Shown piece by piece: positions 7,590 through 17,743 of a stretch of 64,000 nt of DNA. The notes under the pieces were generated by a model. That model was not told where the DNA came from. It was given only the letters and a program-made list of their open reading frames with translations, and made no database searches. Numbering within the stretch: the stretch's first letter is position 1; each line of letters opens with the position of its first letter. The DNA is from Xenorhabdus szentirmaii DSM 16338 (lineage in GTDB: Bacteria > Pseudomonadota > Gammaproteobacteria > Enterobacterales > Enterobacteriaceae): NCBI RefSeq assembly GCF_002632585.1, contig NZ_NIBV01000002.1, forward strand, positions 1,100,613 through 1,164,612. The letters are read 5' to 3'. A program made the position numbers and the translations under genes.

Positions 7590-8189
7590 TTATTTCGCAT
7601 ACATAAATAAATTAAGATGCTCGAACAGAATATTGAAACCAATGGCTATTAAGACTAATCCTCCGACCATTTCAGCTTTTTTACCCAATAATGGGCCAAT
7701 ATAACGCCCGATTAACATACCAAATGTTGCCATAATCATAGTCGTCAGCCCGATTGTCATGGCAGTATGCAGGATATCAACTTGCAAAAAAGCAAGGCCG
7801 ATACCGATTGCCATGGCATCCAGACTGGTTGCTATGGCAGTGAGAATTAAACTCATTGAGCTATGACGTTTTGAACCATGATGTTGAGGTGTGGTTTTGT
7901 CGGTGGTTTCAGGTTCATGCTGGAAACTTTCGGATATCATTCGACCGCCGAGAATGACCAGCAGTGAAAAGGCGACCCAATGATCCCATTCCATGATGTA
8001 TTGGCTGGCGTATAGCCCCAGAGACCAACCAATTAAAGGGGTTAACGCTTCGACTAAGCCAAAGATAAACCCGGTCCGAATAGCTTCGCGGAAGTTGGGT
8101 TTTTGAAGGCTGGCTCCTTTTCCTACCGCAGCAGCAAAGGCATCCATGGAAAGGGCAAGTGCAAGAATAAGTGTTGCGTGTAAATTCAT
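7590..8189 (-). CDS. mntP: Manganese efflux pump MntP
   Basis: MntP exports Mn2+ across the inner membrane. The protein has 199 residues, about six membrane helices and two homologous halves, with the conserved acidic motifs LSMDAFAAA near the start and TSLDAMAIG in the middle. ATG 8189 gives the usual N-terminus ([18 protein letters not shown]); an in-frame ATG 12 codons upstream falls inside the leader RNA. The leader carries a yybP-ykoY-type manganese riboswitch, with a Fur box and an MntR-like half-site further upstream. yobD and manXYZ follow the E. coli order. Confidence 0.93.
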   Translation of the reverse strand: MNLHATLILALALSMDAFAAAVGKGASLQKPNFREAIRTGFIFGLVEALTPLIGWSLGLYASQYIMEWDHWVAFSLLVILGGRMISESFQHEPETTDKTTPQHHGSKRHSSMSLILTAIATSLDAMAIGIGLAFLQVDILHTAMTIGLTTMIMATFGMLIGRYIGPLLGKKAEMVGGLVLIAIGFNILFEHLNLFMYAK

Positions 8190-8450
8190 CAAAATAGCCT
8201 CGGTCGGGTGATTCCACATACACATAACATGCCCCCAACCTATGGCGCTATTATGTGTCTATGGTCTTGCCAACCGTTTTATACCTGCTGTCTTTCAGGT
8301 TAACTGCCTGACTGAGCGGCTACCTGAGGTTTGCATGATATAAAAAATCAAATTTATTAGATGATTAGGCATTCGTACCACGTTTTATTTTAAACGAGTA
8401 TGTTGATACGAATTTTCCAGAAGTCCTCTGGAACTGGCTACTCCCCAATG
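8190..8450 (-). promoter_or_regulatory. yybP-ykoY manganese riboswitch in the mntP leader
   Basis: On the minus strand the 5' boundary has GGGGAGTAGCC (8446-8436), the invariant first strand of yybP-ykoY aptamers. A hairpin closed by TTCCAGA/TCTGGAA and a stem closed by TTCGTA/TACGAA follow. The other core strand, GGCAAGACCAT, is at about 8271-8261. The remaining leader (AGGTTGGGGGC..., CCGACCGAGGC) precedes the start codon and is the likely expression platform. E. coli mntP is controlled by this Mn2+-sensing RNA. There is a sizeable AT-rich insert between the two core strands. Confidence 0.7.
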
Positions 8451-8485
8451 ACTGAAGCGGACAATATCATATTCAGAATAAAAGG

Positions 8486-8507
8486 CAAAAATATTTTGCT
8501 ATATTTC
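8486..8507 (-). promoter_or_regulatory. Possible MntR half-site upstream of mntP
   Basis: The minus strand reads AAATATAGCAAA, a near match to one half of the E. coli MntR operator (AAACATAGCAAAGGCTATGTTT). The other half is poorly conserved. The site lies just upstream of the riboswitch, where the mntP promoter must be. E. coli mntP is known to be MntR-regulated; the assignment here is inference. Confidence 0.35.
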
Positions 8508-8521
8508 CCATAATCAAAATC

Positions 8522-8540
8522 GATAATGATTATTATTATC
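8522..8540. promoter_or_regulatory. Fur box upstream of mntP
   Basis: GATAATGATTATTATTATC matches the 19-bp Fur consensus GATAATGATAATCATTATC at 17 positions. It sits ~70 bp upstream of the riboswitch core, in the promoter region for mntP, and downstream of the yobD stop. The flanking bases extend it to a 12-bp inverted repeat (AAAATCGATAAT...ATTATCGATTTT), which could also terminate yobD transcription. Confidence 0.55.
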
Positions 8541-8620
8541 GATTTTTATTTTCGGGAGAATAATAAGACCAATATGACGTATTGATCTTATTGAATATGA
8601 TTTGACGGAAATAAGGGAAG

Positions 8621-9079
8621 CTATTTGTTATTGACGAGAAATTGATAAATTTTTTCCAGATCGTCCAAGTTTGTTACAGAAATATAGATTTTATGTTCTC
8701 CGAAACTGACCCTGAGAATCGCATCTTCAGATAAATCCATTGCTGTCATCTTTTCATAAGAAAAAAAACGGTTCATATAATAAAAACCTTCTTTTTTAAA
8801 GAGAAGTTTAGGTGACCTGATATAACCTAAATACAGCGTGACTAAAAGGGTAAATGACAATAAACAAGTAAATAATAAGCTGCCTTGCGAAGTAACATTG
8901 TTATGAATAATGATGACAATCAAAATAATAAAGATCAGGGCATCAATTCGATGTTTTTTCTTAAGTTTTACGTTTAATAACGTCTTGCCTTTGAGTTGAT
9001 TGATAATGAACTTATCATAAATCGTAAAAGCGAGCATGATCATAATCAATCCGATCAAGAGGCTATTATTCAAACTCAT
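8621..9079 (-). CDS. yobD: UPF0266 family inner membrane protein YobD
   Basis: A 152-residue membrane protein with three hydrophobic segments (about residues 5-20, 45-62 and 68-85) and a soluble C-terminal tail. It aligns over its full length with E. coli YobD, including LAFTIYDKFI, the IHNNVTSQGSLL loop, PKLLFKKEGFYY and DLEKIYQFLV at the end. The function is unknown. It lies directly downstream of manXYZ and upstream of mntP, exactly as in E. coli, so it is probably co-transcribed with the PTS genes when the weak terminator between them is read through. Confidence 0.85.
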   Translation of the reverse strand: MSLNNSLLIGLIMIMLAFTIYDKFIINQLKGKTLLNVKLKKKHRIDALIFIILIVIIIHNNVTSQGSLLFTCLLSFTLLVTLYLGYIRSPKLLFKKEGFYYMNRFFSYEKMTAMDLSEDAILRVSFGEHKIYISVTNLDDLEKIYQFLVNNK

Positions 9080-9117
9080 TTTGTCCCCTGATTAAATAAT
9101 CAATGTATTGTTTTTAT

Positions 9118-9148
9118 CAAACGGGGAAGAAATTCTCCTTCCCCGAAA
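9118..9148 (-). terminator. Hairpin between manZ and yobD
   Basis: CGGGGAAG and CTTCCCCG form an 8-bp stem around an AGAATTT-type loop, 30-60 bp after the manZ stop. The following minus-strand bases (TTTGATAAAAAC) make a poor T tract, so it may only partially stop transcription. Confidence 0.5.
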
Positions 9149-9177
9149 TGCCTAAATAATGATTTTGGCTAATAAGG

Positions 9178-10035
9178 TTATTTGGGTTCGGCCAAAATAC
9201 CAAAGTGACCACCGACAATGCCTATCGCAAAGAAACCGATGATAATCCATAATGGATTGACTTTTTTCCGCAATAGCCACATACAACCAAATGTCAGAAG
9301 CAGTGGAACAAGGCCAGGTAATAGCTGATCCAAAATACCTTGAACGGTTGTGACTGTCACGACTTTGGTACTTGGATCTTCAATGCTGGAAATAACGAAC
9401 GGAATATCGACTTTTGTCCAATTATTCACCAGGGCACCCATGACAAACAGCCCCAAAATTGACGCGCCTTCAGTCATTTTCTGTAGGAAGCCGCCACTCA
9501 TATCTTTGACAATATCTATTCCTTTTTTATAACCGTAAGCGACGCCATAATAACGGGTCAATAAACGGAGCAGGTTAAACAGGAAGAAAAACAAAAGTGG
9601 CCCCATCCAGTTACCGCCCATCGCGATACCTGCCCCCAATGCGGCTAAAACAGTCCTGACGGTTCCCCAGAAAATAGGATCGCCCACACCGGCCAAAGGC
9701 CCCATCAGACCGACTTTGATCCCGTTGATGGCAGCATCATCAATAGCGGCGCCATTCGCACGCTGTTCTTCCATGGCCATTGTGACACCCAGAATGGGGG
9801 CTGCAACATAAGGCTGTGTATTAAAGAACTCCAGATGGCGCTTGATGGCTTGTTTTCGTTCTTCGGTATTTTCGGGATACAGGCGGCGAATAACCGGAAC
9901 CATGGAAAAACAGAACCCCAGCGCTTGCATGCGTTCAAAGTTCCACGACCCTTGAAACAGGTTAGAACGGATGAAGACACCACGAATATCGCTTTGCGTC
10001 AGTTTTTTCTGATTTGGGTTTATTGTCTCTGACAT
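9178..10035 (-). CDS. manZ: Mannose-family PTS IID component ManZ
   Basis: ManZ is the IID membrane subunit that forms, with ManY, the sugar channel for mannose, glucose and other hexoses. The 285-residue protein matches E. coli ManZ nearly throughout: KKLTQSDIRGVFIRSNLFQGSWNFER-type start, GLMGPLAGVGDPIFWGTVR, and CMWLLRKKVNPLW near the C-terminal membrane segment. ATG 10035 lies 9 nt after AAGAGG; the ATG three codons earlier abuts the ribosome site, so it is less likely. The gene ends operon manXYZ and follows manY by 13 bp. Confidence 0.94.
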   Translation of the reverse strand: MSETINPNQKKLTQSDIRGVFIRSNLFQGSWNFERMQALGFCFSMVPVIRRLYPENTEERKQAIKRHLEFFNTQPYVAAPILGVTMAMEEQRANGAAIDDAAINGIKVGLMGPLAGVGDPIFWGTVRTVLAALGAGIAMGGNWMGPLLFFFLFNLLRLLTRYYGVAYGYKKGIDIVKDMSGGFLQKMTEGASILGLFVMGALVNNWTKVDIPFVISSIEDPSTKVVTVTTVQGILDQLLPGLVPLLLTFGCMWLLRKKVNPLWIIIGFFAIGIVGGHFGILAEPK

Positions 10036-10048
10036 GTTATTCATCCTC

Positions 10049-10846
10049 TTAATCTAATTCGTTATCAAGGTGATTTGGATTATTGCCGGCGGGTGCAGCG
10101 GCCTGTGATTGGTTGTATTTAGGGTTGAGCTGGATATAGACGATCGCCAAAACAGCCCCGATAATACCGAGTATAACAAGGTTGTGGATATACACCGCAG
10201 TAACGAAACCAAGATACAAGAATGGCATCAGATAACCCGCACGCATCATATTAATGACCATCGCATAACCCACCACAACAATCATGCCACCCGCAATATT
10301 TAAGCCCGATGTGATGACATGAGGGATGGATTCCAGCATCTCTTTGACTTGGCTTGTTCCGACGGTCAGGGCAACAACTAATGCAGGTAGCGCAATACGC
10401 ATGGCCTGAAGCATTAAGGCTGAAATATGAATGGTGCTGATAGCACGAAGATTACCGTTTTCTGCGGCTTTATCGGCTGCGTGTTGGAAACCGACAGTCA
10501 ATGTACGGACAATAATGGTCAGAACCTGACCTGCGGCGGCCAGAGGGATGGCCAGTCCAATTCCTGTACCGATATCTTGCCCACCGGCGATAACCAGAAT
10601 GGTTGAAATAATGGATGCCAAAGCGGCGTCAGGGGCGACTGCTGCACCGATATTCATCCAACCAAGGGCCGTCATTTCCAGTGTACCACCGATAATAATG
10701 CCGGTTTTTACATCGCCGAGCACTAAACCGATTAATGTACAAGCAACCAAGGGGCGATGAAATTGAAATTCATCCAGGATAGAATCCATACCTGCGATGC
10801 AGGCAATGATGAATATCAATACAATTTGAACAACGGTAATTTCCAT
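10049..10846 (-). CDS. manY: Mannose-family PTS IIC component ManY
   Basis: ManY is the IIC membrane permease subunit of the mannose PTS, containing the substrate path together with ManZ. It has 265 residues, the standard length. Seen motifs include AGMDSILDEFQFHRPLVACTLIG near the N-terminus, GGTLEMTALGWMNIGAAVAPDAAL, and a hydrophilic C-terminal tail (KYNQSQAAAPAGNNPNHLD). It is the middle gene of manXYZ, 83 bp after manX. The E. coli ManYZ complex is also the entry route for phage lambda DNA and several bacteriocins. Confidence 0.94.
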   Translation of the reverse strand: MEITVVQIVLIFIIACIAGMDSILDEFQFHRPLVACTLIGLVLGDVKTGIIIGGTLEMTALGWMNIGAAVAPDAALASIISTILVIAGGQDIGTGIGLAIPLAAAGQVLTIIVRTLTVGFQHAADKAAENGNLRAISTIHISALMLQAMRIALPALVVALTVGTSQVKEMLESIPHVITSGLNIAGGMIVVVGYAMVINMMRAGYLMPFLYLGFVTAVYIHNLVILGIIGAVLAIVYIQLNPKYNQSQAAAPAGNNPNHLDNELD

Positions 10847-10929
10847 TGTTTTTCTCCTGTAACCAAATCGAATTTGGTAAGAATGTTGTTATTGAGTAAC
10901 GATGAACAAAATGACATCTATTTTTAGTT

Positions 10930-11883
10930 TTAAACTTTTTTAAGTAGATCCATCATATTTAAACGGGCATCACTGGCGACTTTACGCGCCTCGAGTTCTA
11001 TACCGCGCGAATTTAATTTTTCGAAAGCTTTGATGTCATCATTATCAACGGAAATGGCATTGTTGATCTGAGTTTTCCCTTGGCGGAAAGCCATGCCACC
11101 GATATTGACAGATTCGAGGGGCACACCACCTTCAACGATGCGCAGAACGTCAGCCGGGTTGGTGAATAACAACATGACGCGCTCACCGGCATATTTAGGG
11201 TTGTTGTAAACACGGACACACTTGTCAACATCAACAACATGTGCACTGACCCCCGGGGGGGCAACCTGTTTCAGCAAAGTTGAACGCACAGTATCCTGAG
11301 CTACGGCATCGCTGACGACAATAATGCGTTTAACGTTCGTTTCTTTAGTCCAGCGGGTTGCAACTTGCCCGTGGATCAAACGATCGTCGATGCGGGCAAG
11401 GGCAATTTTCATATGCCCGCCTTCAGCAGATGTTGGAACGGGAGCAGCAGGTTTTGCGGGTTCTGGCTTGGCGGGCTCTTCCTCTGGTGCTGTTTTCAAG
11501 GCCCGGATACCTTCCCTGCCTGTTTCCAGTGCAACAGAAACCAATTCTGCCATTGAGGGATCATCGTCACGGCACATAAAGGCTTCAACAAGCATCGGGA
11601 CGTTTACACCGGTGATGATCTCGTAATTATCTTTATCAATGGCAATGCGGTTTGCAGCATTGAACGGGCTGCCTCCCCAAGTATCAACGAAAAACAAAAC
11701 CCCCTGATTTGTATCAAGCGATGTTAGTTTTTCATTGTATTTATCGAATAACGTATCAGCATTTTCACCGGGTACGAAGTCAATGTAAGAAACGTTTTCT
11801 TGTTCTCCAATCAACATTTCTGCGGTACGAAGCAATTGTTCCGCCGCTGCCCCATGTGTGCCAATCATAATGGCTATACTCAC
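10930..11883 (-). CDS. manX: Mannose-family PTS IIAB component ManX
   Basis: ManX carries phosphate from HPr through its IIA domain to its IIB domain and then to sugar. The IIA domain (about residues 1-130) has the phospho-histidine His10 in IGTHG. A proline/alanine/glutamate-rich linker (EEEPAKPEPAKPAAP) follows, then the IIB domain with His171 in RLIHGQV. A GTG start at 11883 follows AGAGGAAGA at good spacing and gives the E. coli N-terminus. The upstream in-frame ATG at 11958 would add 25 unrelated residues. It is the first gene of manXYZ; the long AT-rich upstream stretch must hold the promoter. Confidence 0.93.
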   Translation of the reverse strand: MSIAIMIGTHGAAAEQLLRTAEMLIGEQENVSYIDFVPGENADTLFDKYNEKLTSLDTNQGVLFFVDTWGGSPFNAANRIAIDKDNYEIITGVNVPMLVEAFMCRDDDPSMAELVSVALETGREGIRALKTAPEEEPAKPEPAKPAAPVPTSAEGGHMKIALARIDDRLIHGQVATRWTKETNVKRIIVVSDAVAQDTVRSTLLKQVAPPGVSAHVVDVDKCVRVYNNPKYAGERVMLLFTNPADVLRIVEGGVPLESVNIGGMAFRQGKTQINNAISVDNDDIKAFEKLNSRGIELEARKVASDARLNMMDLLKKV

Positions 11884-12312
11884 TTGTCTTCCTCTTTCTG
11901 TGAAAATTGAATTCAGACTTACTTCGAATTCACACTCAATATTTCTAATGTATTGCATCTCTCATTGATAAGTAGGATAGTTGCAAACATAGAGTCCTAT
12001 CGAAAATTAATCTTAATATTTAACTTCTATCAGCGTTATATTCCATTATGAAAGAAAATATTTTGTAGATTATCATTTGAAAGCTTCAAGAAAATTGCTA
12101 TGAGTCAGAAAAATCAATACAGGCTATTTTAATAGGTAAAAACGAGATATTATATTTAAAATTTACAAATTAGATTATATATAATCTAATTTTTTAATTT
12201 AGATTGGATTTTAATGTTGTTATTGGTAACATTATATCGATTTTTGTGTAAAAAAAATGTGATGTTTTTATTGAGAAATGGAAAATAATGTACTCTAGTG
12301 ATCCGTTTCAGC
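11884..12312 (-). promoter_or_regulatory. AT-rich control region upstream of manX
   Basis: There is no gene in this ~430-bp stretch. It is very AT-rich with several short palindromes (AGATTATATATAATCT at about 12172-12187). An AATGTGATG half-site near 12258 resembles one arm of a CRP operator, and manXYZ is CRP-activated in E. coli, but the second arm is weak. No firm promoter can be assigned. Confidence 0.3.
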
Positions 12313-12347
12313 CAAAAAAATATCCCTACCAAATGGCAGGGATATTG
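12313..12347 (-). terminator. Rho-independent terminator after sdaA
   Basis: On the minus strand AATATCCCT and AGGGATATT pair around GCCATTTGGT and are followed by T5, ~75 bp after the sdaA stop. Confidence 0.8.
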
Positions 12348-12423
12348 TTTCAGACATACTGTGATTTTATTAAAATTAATCAGTGATATTGTTCATCATA
12401 AAATAGATGAATAATGTTTGATA

Positions 12424-13788
12424 TTAATCACACTGAACTTTGATTGCTAATCCACCGCGTGAAGTTTCACGGTATTTCGCGTTCATATCTTTACCTGTTT
12501 CGTACATGGTTTCGATAACTTTATCGAGTGAAACACGTGGTTCACTTGTACGACGCAATGCCATGCGAGCGGCATTGATCGCTTTAACGGAAGCAATCGC
12601 ATTACGCTCAATACATGGAACCTGCACTTGGCCTGCAACAGGGTCACAAGTCAATCCCAGATTATGTTCCATGCCAATTTCTGCGGCAATACAAACTTGT
12701 TCAGGACTTGCACCAAATAATTCTGCAATTCCTGCCGCCGCCATTGAACAGGCAACACCCACTTCTCCTTGGCAGCCAACTTCAGCACCAGAAATAGACG
12801 CGTTCATTTTGTACAAAATACCGATAGCGCCAGAAGCCAGGAAATAACGGGTATACAGCTCCGGCGTGACTGGTTCAATGCAGTGATTATAATAGGCCAA
12901 AACAGCGGGCACGATACCACATGCCCCATTGGTCGGTGCGGTTACAACACGGCCACCAGCGGCATTTTCTTCATTGACGGCCAATGCAAACATATTGATT
13001 AAATCAACAACATTCATTGGGTCTTTGGATAGGTTGTTTGAAGATGTCAGCATACGGTGCAGGGCAGCAGCACGGCGAGGAACCCGCAATGGGCCCGGCA
13101 ATACGCCTTCAGTAGTCAGACCACGCTCGATACAGGCTTGCATGGTTTCCCATACATCAGCGAAATACTCAGCAATTTCTTCTTTGCTGTGTAAGTCTAA
13201 TTCGTTTTTCATCATCAAACCGGAAACTGACATGCCCGTTTTGCTACAGTTCATCAGCAGTTCAGCCGCAGAGCTATACGGATAAGAAACCGGTCTGGTA
13301 TCTTGAGATGGTTTGCCAAAATGTTCTTCATCGACGATAAAACCACCACCGATAGAGTAGTAGGTTTTACTGTAGACTTTCTCATCACCTGCAAACGCAT
13401 GAATCTGCATGGCATTTTCATGCAATGGCAGATTATCACTGCGGAAATTCATACCACCGTCACGAGGGAAATCGACTTCATGTAAACCATTTGCCAGCGG
13501 CAAACGCTGAGTGTTCTCAACATCACTAATAAAACCTGGAATTGAATCAATATCAACAGTCGCTGGCATGTTGCCTGCCAACCCCATGATGATGGCAATA
13601 TCCGTATGGTGACCTTTCCCGGTTAATGAAAGTGAGCCGTATACATCAACAGCTACACGCGTGATAGAGGACATTACTCCTTGGTTTACAAGATCATCGA
13701 CGAATTGTTTGCCTGCTTTCATAGGGCCTACAGTATGAGAGCTGGATGGGCCGATACCCACCTTAAACATGTCGAAAACGCTAATCAC
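12424..13788 (-). CDS. sdaA: L-serine ammonia-lyase SdaA
   Basis: SdaA converts L-serine to pyruvate and ammonia with a [4Fe-4S] cluster. The 454-residue single-chain enzyme has the same length as E. coli SdaA. It starts with MISVFDMFKVGIGPSSSHT (Ser-rich beta-domain motif) and holds the alpha-domain cysteine motif NGACGIVPA, a second cysteine in GCQGEVGVACSMAA, and a cysteine in LGLTCDPVAG, which together provide the cluster ligands. It stands alone between its own terminator and nudL. The neighbourhood (pabB-nudL-sdaA-manXYZ) is that of E. coli, without the pdeD and yoaE genes found there. Confidence 0.95.
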   Translation of the reverse strand: MISVFDMFKVGIGPSSSHTVGPMKAGKQFVDDLVNQGVMSSITRVAVDVYGSLSLTGKGHHTDIAIIMGLAGNMPATVDIDSIPGFISDVENTQRLPLANGLHEVDFPRDGGMNFRSDNLPLHENAMQIHAFAGDEKVYSKTYYSIGGGFIVDEEHFGKPSQDTRPVSYPYSSAAELLMNCSKTGMSVSGLMMKNELDLHSKEEIAEYFADVWETMQACIERGLTTEGVLPGPLRVPRRAAALHRMLTSSNNLSKDPMNVVDLINMFALAVNEENAAGGRVVTAPTNGACGIVPAVLAYYNHCIEPVTPELYTRYFLASGAIGILYKMNASISGAEVGCQGEVGVACSMAAAGIAELFGASPEQVCIAAEIGMEHNLGLTCDPVAGQVQVPCIERNAIASVKAINAARMALRRTSEPRVSLDKVIETMYETGKDMNAKYRETSRGGLAIKVQCD

Positions 13789-13957
13789 GCCAGACTCCTT
13801 TAAGAAGAAAGAGATATAGTTATTTATAATAAAGCGCGCTACTTTACTGTTATTTGGTAGTGTTGATAAAGGAGTTTACAGTTTTTTTTTAATTATAATA
13901 GCAATTGATATGATTTAGGATAAAAAACGTTCGTATTTGCCGCATCTTACATCTGTT

Positions 13958-14527
13958 TCAGAACGTTTTTTGAACTTGTTGTGCCAGCCGATAAATAATG
14001 GCAGCCGTTAATCCCCAGATCATTTGTTCTTGATGCCAATAAAAATAGATTCGATGCTGTTGGTTACGACGTTGTATATCTAGATAACTATATCGGGGTA
14101 GGGATAAGACATCAAACAGTGGGACCTCAAAAACTTTTGCGACTTCCGCAGGATTGGTCTGAAACGTTACCGGAGATGAAATTAACCCTATAACCGGTGT
14201 AACACGATAGCCTCCGCTGCTATCCAATGGGGCTAATTGCCCCAGGATTTGCACTTTGCTTTGAGGGATACTGACTTCTTCTTCGGTTTCACGCAGTGCG
14301 GTGGCAATCAGGGAGCGATCTTCCGGATCAGAGACACCGCCGGGAAACGCAATCTGACCTGCATGTGAACGGAGGCTCTGAGCCCTTTGTGTCAATAACA
14401 AGGTTGGTTCAGGCTTACATATAATCGGCAATAATACAGCGGCATTCCGTTGATTGTCCGCTAAGGGCTTGGGTTGAGTAGGAAGCTGTAGTTGAAACCG
14501 ATGAATAAAGTCAGAAAGTTGTGTCAT
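13958..14527 (-). CDS. nudL: Nudix CoA pyrophosphohydrolase NudL
   Basis: A 189-residue Nudix hydrolase of the UPF0035/CoA-diphosphatase group. The group motif LLTQRAQSLRSHAGQIAFPGG precedes the Nudix box, in which LRETEEEVSI carries the metal-binding REUxEE part. Relatives hydrolyse CoA and CoA derivatives; E. coli NudL has been annotated this way from similarity. The start codon overlaps the pabB stop by 4 bp (ATGA), so the two genes are translationally coupled. The same pair occurs in E. coli. Confidence 0.9.
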   Translation of the reverse strand: MTQLSDFIHRFQLQLPTQPKPLADNQRNAAVLLPIICKPEPTLLLTQRAQSLRSHAGQIAFPGGVSDPEDRSLIATALRETEEEVSIPQSKVQILGQLAPLDSSGGYRVTPVIGLISSPVTFQTNPAEVAKVFEVPLFDVLSLPRYSYLDIQRRNQQHRIYFYWHQEQMIWGLTAAIIYRLAQQVQKTF

Positions 14528-15969
14528 GGTGTATGAAGTTTCCCTAATTGAGGCAAAATTCGCCCAAGTTTATCAAATGTTTCCTGATACTCTTTTTCAG
14601 CAATGCTATCAGCAACAATACCACCACCAGCCCAACAATATATTTTCCCGTTTTCTGTCAGTAAGGTACGGATGGTAATATTGCTGTCCATTGTACCGCA
14701 GAAACTAATATAACCAATAGCGCCACAATATCCATGCCTGCGGTGTGGCTCTAATTCTTCAATGATTTCCATTGCGCGAATTTTTGGCGCTCCCGTAATA
14801 GAGCCGCCGGGAAAGCAGGCGCGAAGTAAATCTGTCGCATGATATTTATCGGGCAAAGTCGCTGTAATGGTGCTAACAAGATGATGAACAGCCGGAAAAG
14901 CTTCAACGACAAATAATTCAGGAACTTTGACAGAACCCGGGGCGGCAACCCGGCCGATATCATTTCTCAATAGGTCAACAATCATCAAGTTTTCAGCCCG
15001 GTCTTTCCGTGAGCTTGCTAGTTTTTCTGCCTGCAATTGATCTTCGGCAGGATTTTCCAGCCTTGGCAATGTTCCCTTAATAGGGCGGGTTTGGATTTGT
15101 TTATCTTCGAGCAAAATAAAGCGTTCAGGTGAAACACTGATAATGCAATGTTCAGGTAAACGGATAAATGCAGAAAAAGGGGCTTGATTACTGTCATTAA
15201 GTTGAGTAAAAGCCTGCCATTCGTCACCCTGATAATCGGCATGGAAACGTTGGGATAAATTGACTTGATAGCAATCTCCGTTGCGCAGGTAATGATGAAT
15301 CCGGGCAATTTTTTCGTGATATTGCTGCTCTGTCATATTGGATTGCCACTGGCTTGTCAGGGTAAAATCCGTTTGTTTCTTTTTCTGCTGGTTTCTTAAT
15401 GACTCCAACCATGCCAGCCGGTTATCAACATTATTGTAACTCAGTAATGTCGCTTGCTGCTTTTTATGGTCAATGATCAAGCCCCAGTCATATATTCCGA
15501 TAGCCATATCAGGAAAGTTCAGCTCATTAGCGGCAATTGACGGTAATTTTTCAATCCGTCGGCCAAGTTCATAACTCCACATTCCTAACACGCCTCCTTG
15601 AAAAGGCAAGTCCGGATCAAATTGAGGGGAGATATCGCAGGCCGCAAGGTGATTTTTTAACAACAGGAAAGGGTCTTCCTGTGAAATAGAGATTTCGCCA
15701 GCATGGTTTATCTCGGTAGATTTTCCGGATGTAACAAAGGTTGTCACAGGATCAGCGACAAGAATGTCAAATCGATTATGAGAATGTTCAGAATTTCCTG
15801 AATGTAAAAGCATAGCCCAAGGAAATGAGGAAAGAGGCGTAAAATAATGAGTCGCCAGATCAGGAGAATAAGGTATTTGCTGTTTTTGTAATGCAATCTT
15901 CATAATGGGATCAGTGTTGGAGGTTGGTAACTCATGGACAATAATATATGAAGCAGCGGAGATTATCAT
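14524..15969 (-). CDS. pabB: Aminodeoxychorismate synthase component I PabB
   Basis: PabB aminates chorismate to 4-amino-4-deoxychorismate with ammonia from PabA, the first step of p-aminobenzoate and folate synthesis. Family motifs are present: PIKGTLPR with the Lys that distinguishes PabB-type enzymes, KDRAENLMIVDLLRND, GSITGAPKIRAMEII and GGGIVADS. The ATG at 15969 follows an excellent AGGAG site. A second ATG at 15903, 22 codons on, gives a length closer to E. coli (453), so the first 22 residues are uncertain. It is coupled to nudL and divergent from yoaH. Confidence 0.92.
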   Translation of the reverse strand: MIISAASYIIVHELPTSNTDPIMKIALQKQQIPYSPDLATHYFTPLSSFPWAMLLHSGNSEHSHNRFDILVADPVTTFVTSGKSTEINHAGEISISQEDPFLLLKNHLAACDISPQFDPDLPFQGGVLGMWSYELGRRIEKLPSIAANELNFPDMAIGIYDWGLIIDHKKQQATLLSYNNVDNRLAWLESLRNQQKKKQTDFTLTSQWQSNMTEQQYHEKIARIHHYLRNGDCYQVNLSQRFHADYQGDEWQAFTQLNDSNQAPFSAFIRLPEHCIISVSPERFILLEDKQIQTRPIKGTLPRLENPAEDQLQAEKLASSRKDRAENLMIVDLLRNDIGRVAAPGSVKVPELFVVEAFPAVHHLVSTITATLPDKYHATDLLRACFPGGSITGAPKIRAMEIIEELEPHRRHGYCGAIGYISFCGTMDSNITIRTLLTENGKIYCWAGGGIVADSIAEKEYQETFDKLGRILPQLGKLHTP

Positions 15970-16052
15970 AGAATCCCACTCCTGACTTGGGGTAAAACAG
16001 ACTATAATCTGGGTTTGCCATTAATTGTAACGCTTTGTTTGAGGTTATCGTC

Positions 16053-16235
16053 ATGTTTTCAGGTATACCAGCATTATCCCACGAAGAGCAGCAAATTGCG
16101 GTGGAAAGGATCCATCAGCTGATTTCAGAAGGAATGGGGAGCGGGGAGGCCATTGCCATTGTTGCTCAGGAATTACGCGATAAGCACCAGAATGATGAGC
16201 AGATCCACGTTTTGTTTGAGGATGATGAAAAATAA
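16053..16235 (+). CDS. yoaH: UPF0181 family protein YoaH
   Basis: A 60-residue helical, acidic cytosolic protein whose sequence ([20 protein letters not shown]...[16 protein letters not shown]) aligns with E. coli YoaH throughout. ATG 16053 follows GAGG and gives the family N-terminus; an in-frame ATG six codons upstream is not needed. It is divergent from pabB, as in E. coli. The function is unknown. Confidence 0.88.
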   Translation: MFSGIPALSHEEQQIAVERIHQLISEGMGSGEAIAIVAQELRDKHQNDEQIHVLFEDDEK

Positions 16236-16336
16236 CAGCAACGTATTTTTAACAAAACTCACATAATTACTTCTTACTACATGTTAGGTTAACGCAAATT
16301 TTAATCCATATAATTTGGATAGTAATAGGAGGTACT

Positions 16337-16708
16337 ATGAAGATAAATCGGTTGATTCGTCGCGTTGGGTTATTGAGTGCTGGGATTTTGTTTTCTGTTT
16401 CATTGACTGCAACGGCTGCCGGAGATGAGCGTGTTGCGAAATTTATTTCTTGTGAAAATTTAACAAAAGATCAAGTGGCTGCACAAGTTAAACAAGATTT
16501 TTTACAGAACCGTATTAATCATTGGGAAAAAGACAGAAAACAATTAGGAACTTCAAAACCGATTGCATGGGTAAACGTCAATGATATTATCGGCGATCAG
16601 AATGTATTGCAGGTCCCGCTCAATGTCCGGGGCTCCAAAAAAGACAAAAGTTACAATGTCACAATTGATTGCCATGAAGGGACTATCAGTTATAGTGAGT
16701 CTAAGTAA
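16337..16708 (+). CDS. yebF: YebF family secreted protein
   Basis: A 123-residue protein with a Sec signal peptide (basic N-terminus, hydrophobic core, cleavage near TAAG around residues 27-28). The mature part aligns with E. coli YebF: FISCENLTKDQVAAQVKQDF, WVNVNDIIGDQ, VPLNVRG, and a second cysteine in TIDCHEG that pairs with the first in the known fold. E. coli YebF is unusual in reaching the culture medium in laboratory strains and shares a fold with the colicin M immunity protein. The start follows TAGGAGG at ideal spacing. A terminator lies 30 bp downstream. Confidence 0.8.
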   Translation: MKINRLIRRVGLLSAGILFSVSLTATAAGDERVAKFISCENLTKDQVAAQVKQDFLQNRINHWEKDRKQLGTSKPIAWVNVNDIIGDQNVLQVPLNVRGSKKDKSYNVTIDCHEGTISYSESK

Positions 16709-17740
<1,032 letters not shown>

Positions 17741-17743
17741 TGG

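Noticed and set aside
8517-8549. Calling the palindrome only a yobD terminator
   Set aside because: The 17/19 match to the Fur consensus and its place before mntP make a regulatory site at least as likely; it is reported as a Fur box with that caveat.
12440-12847. 135-codon open frame antisense to sdaA
   Set aside because: It is an overlap shadow of a full-length, conserved enzyme.
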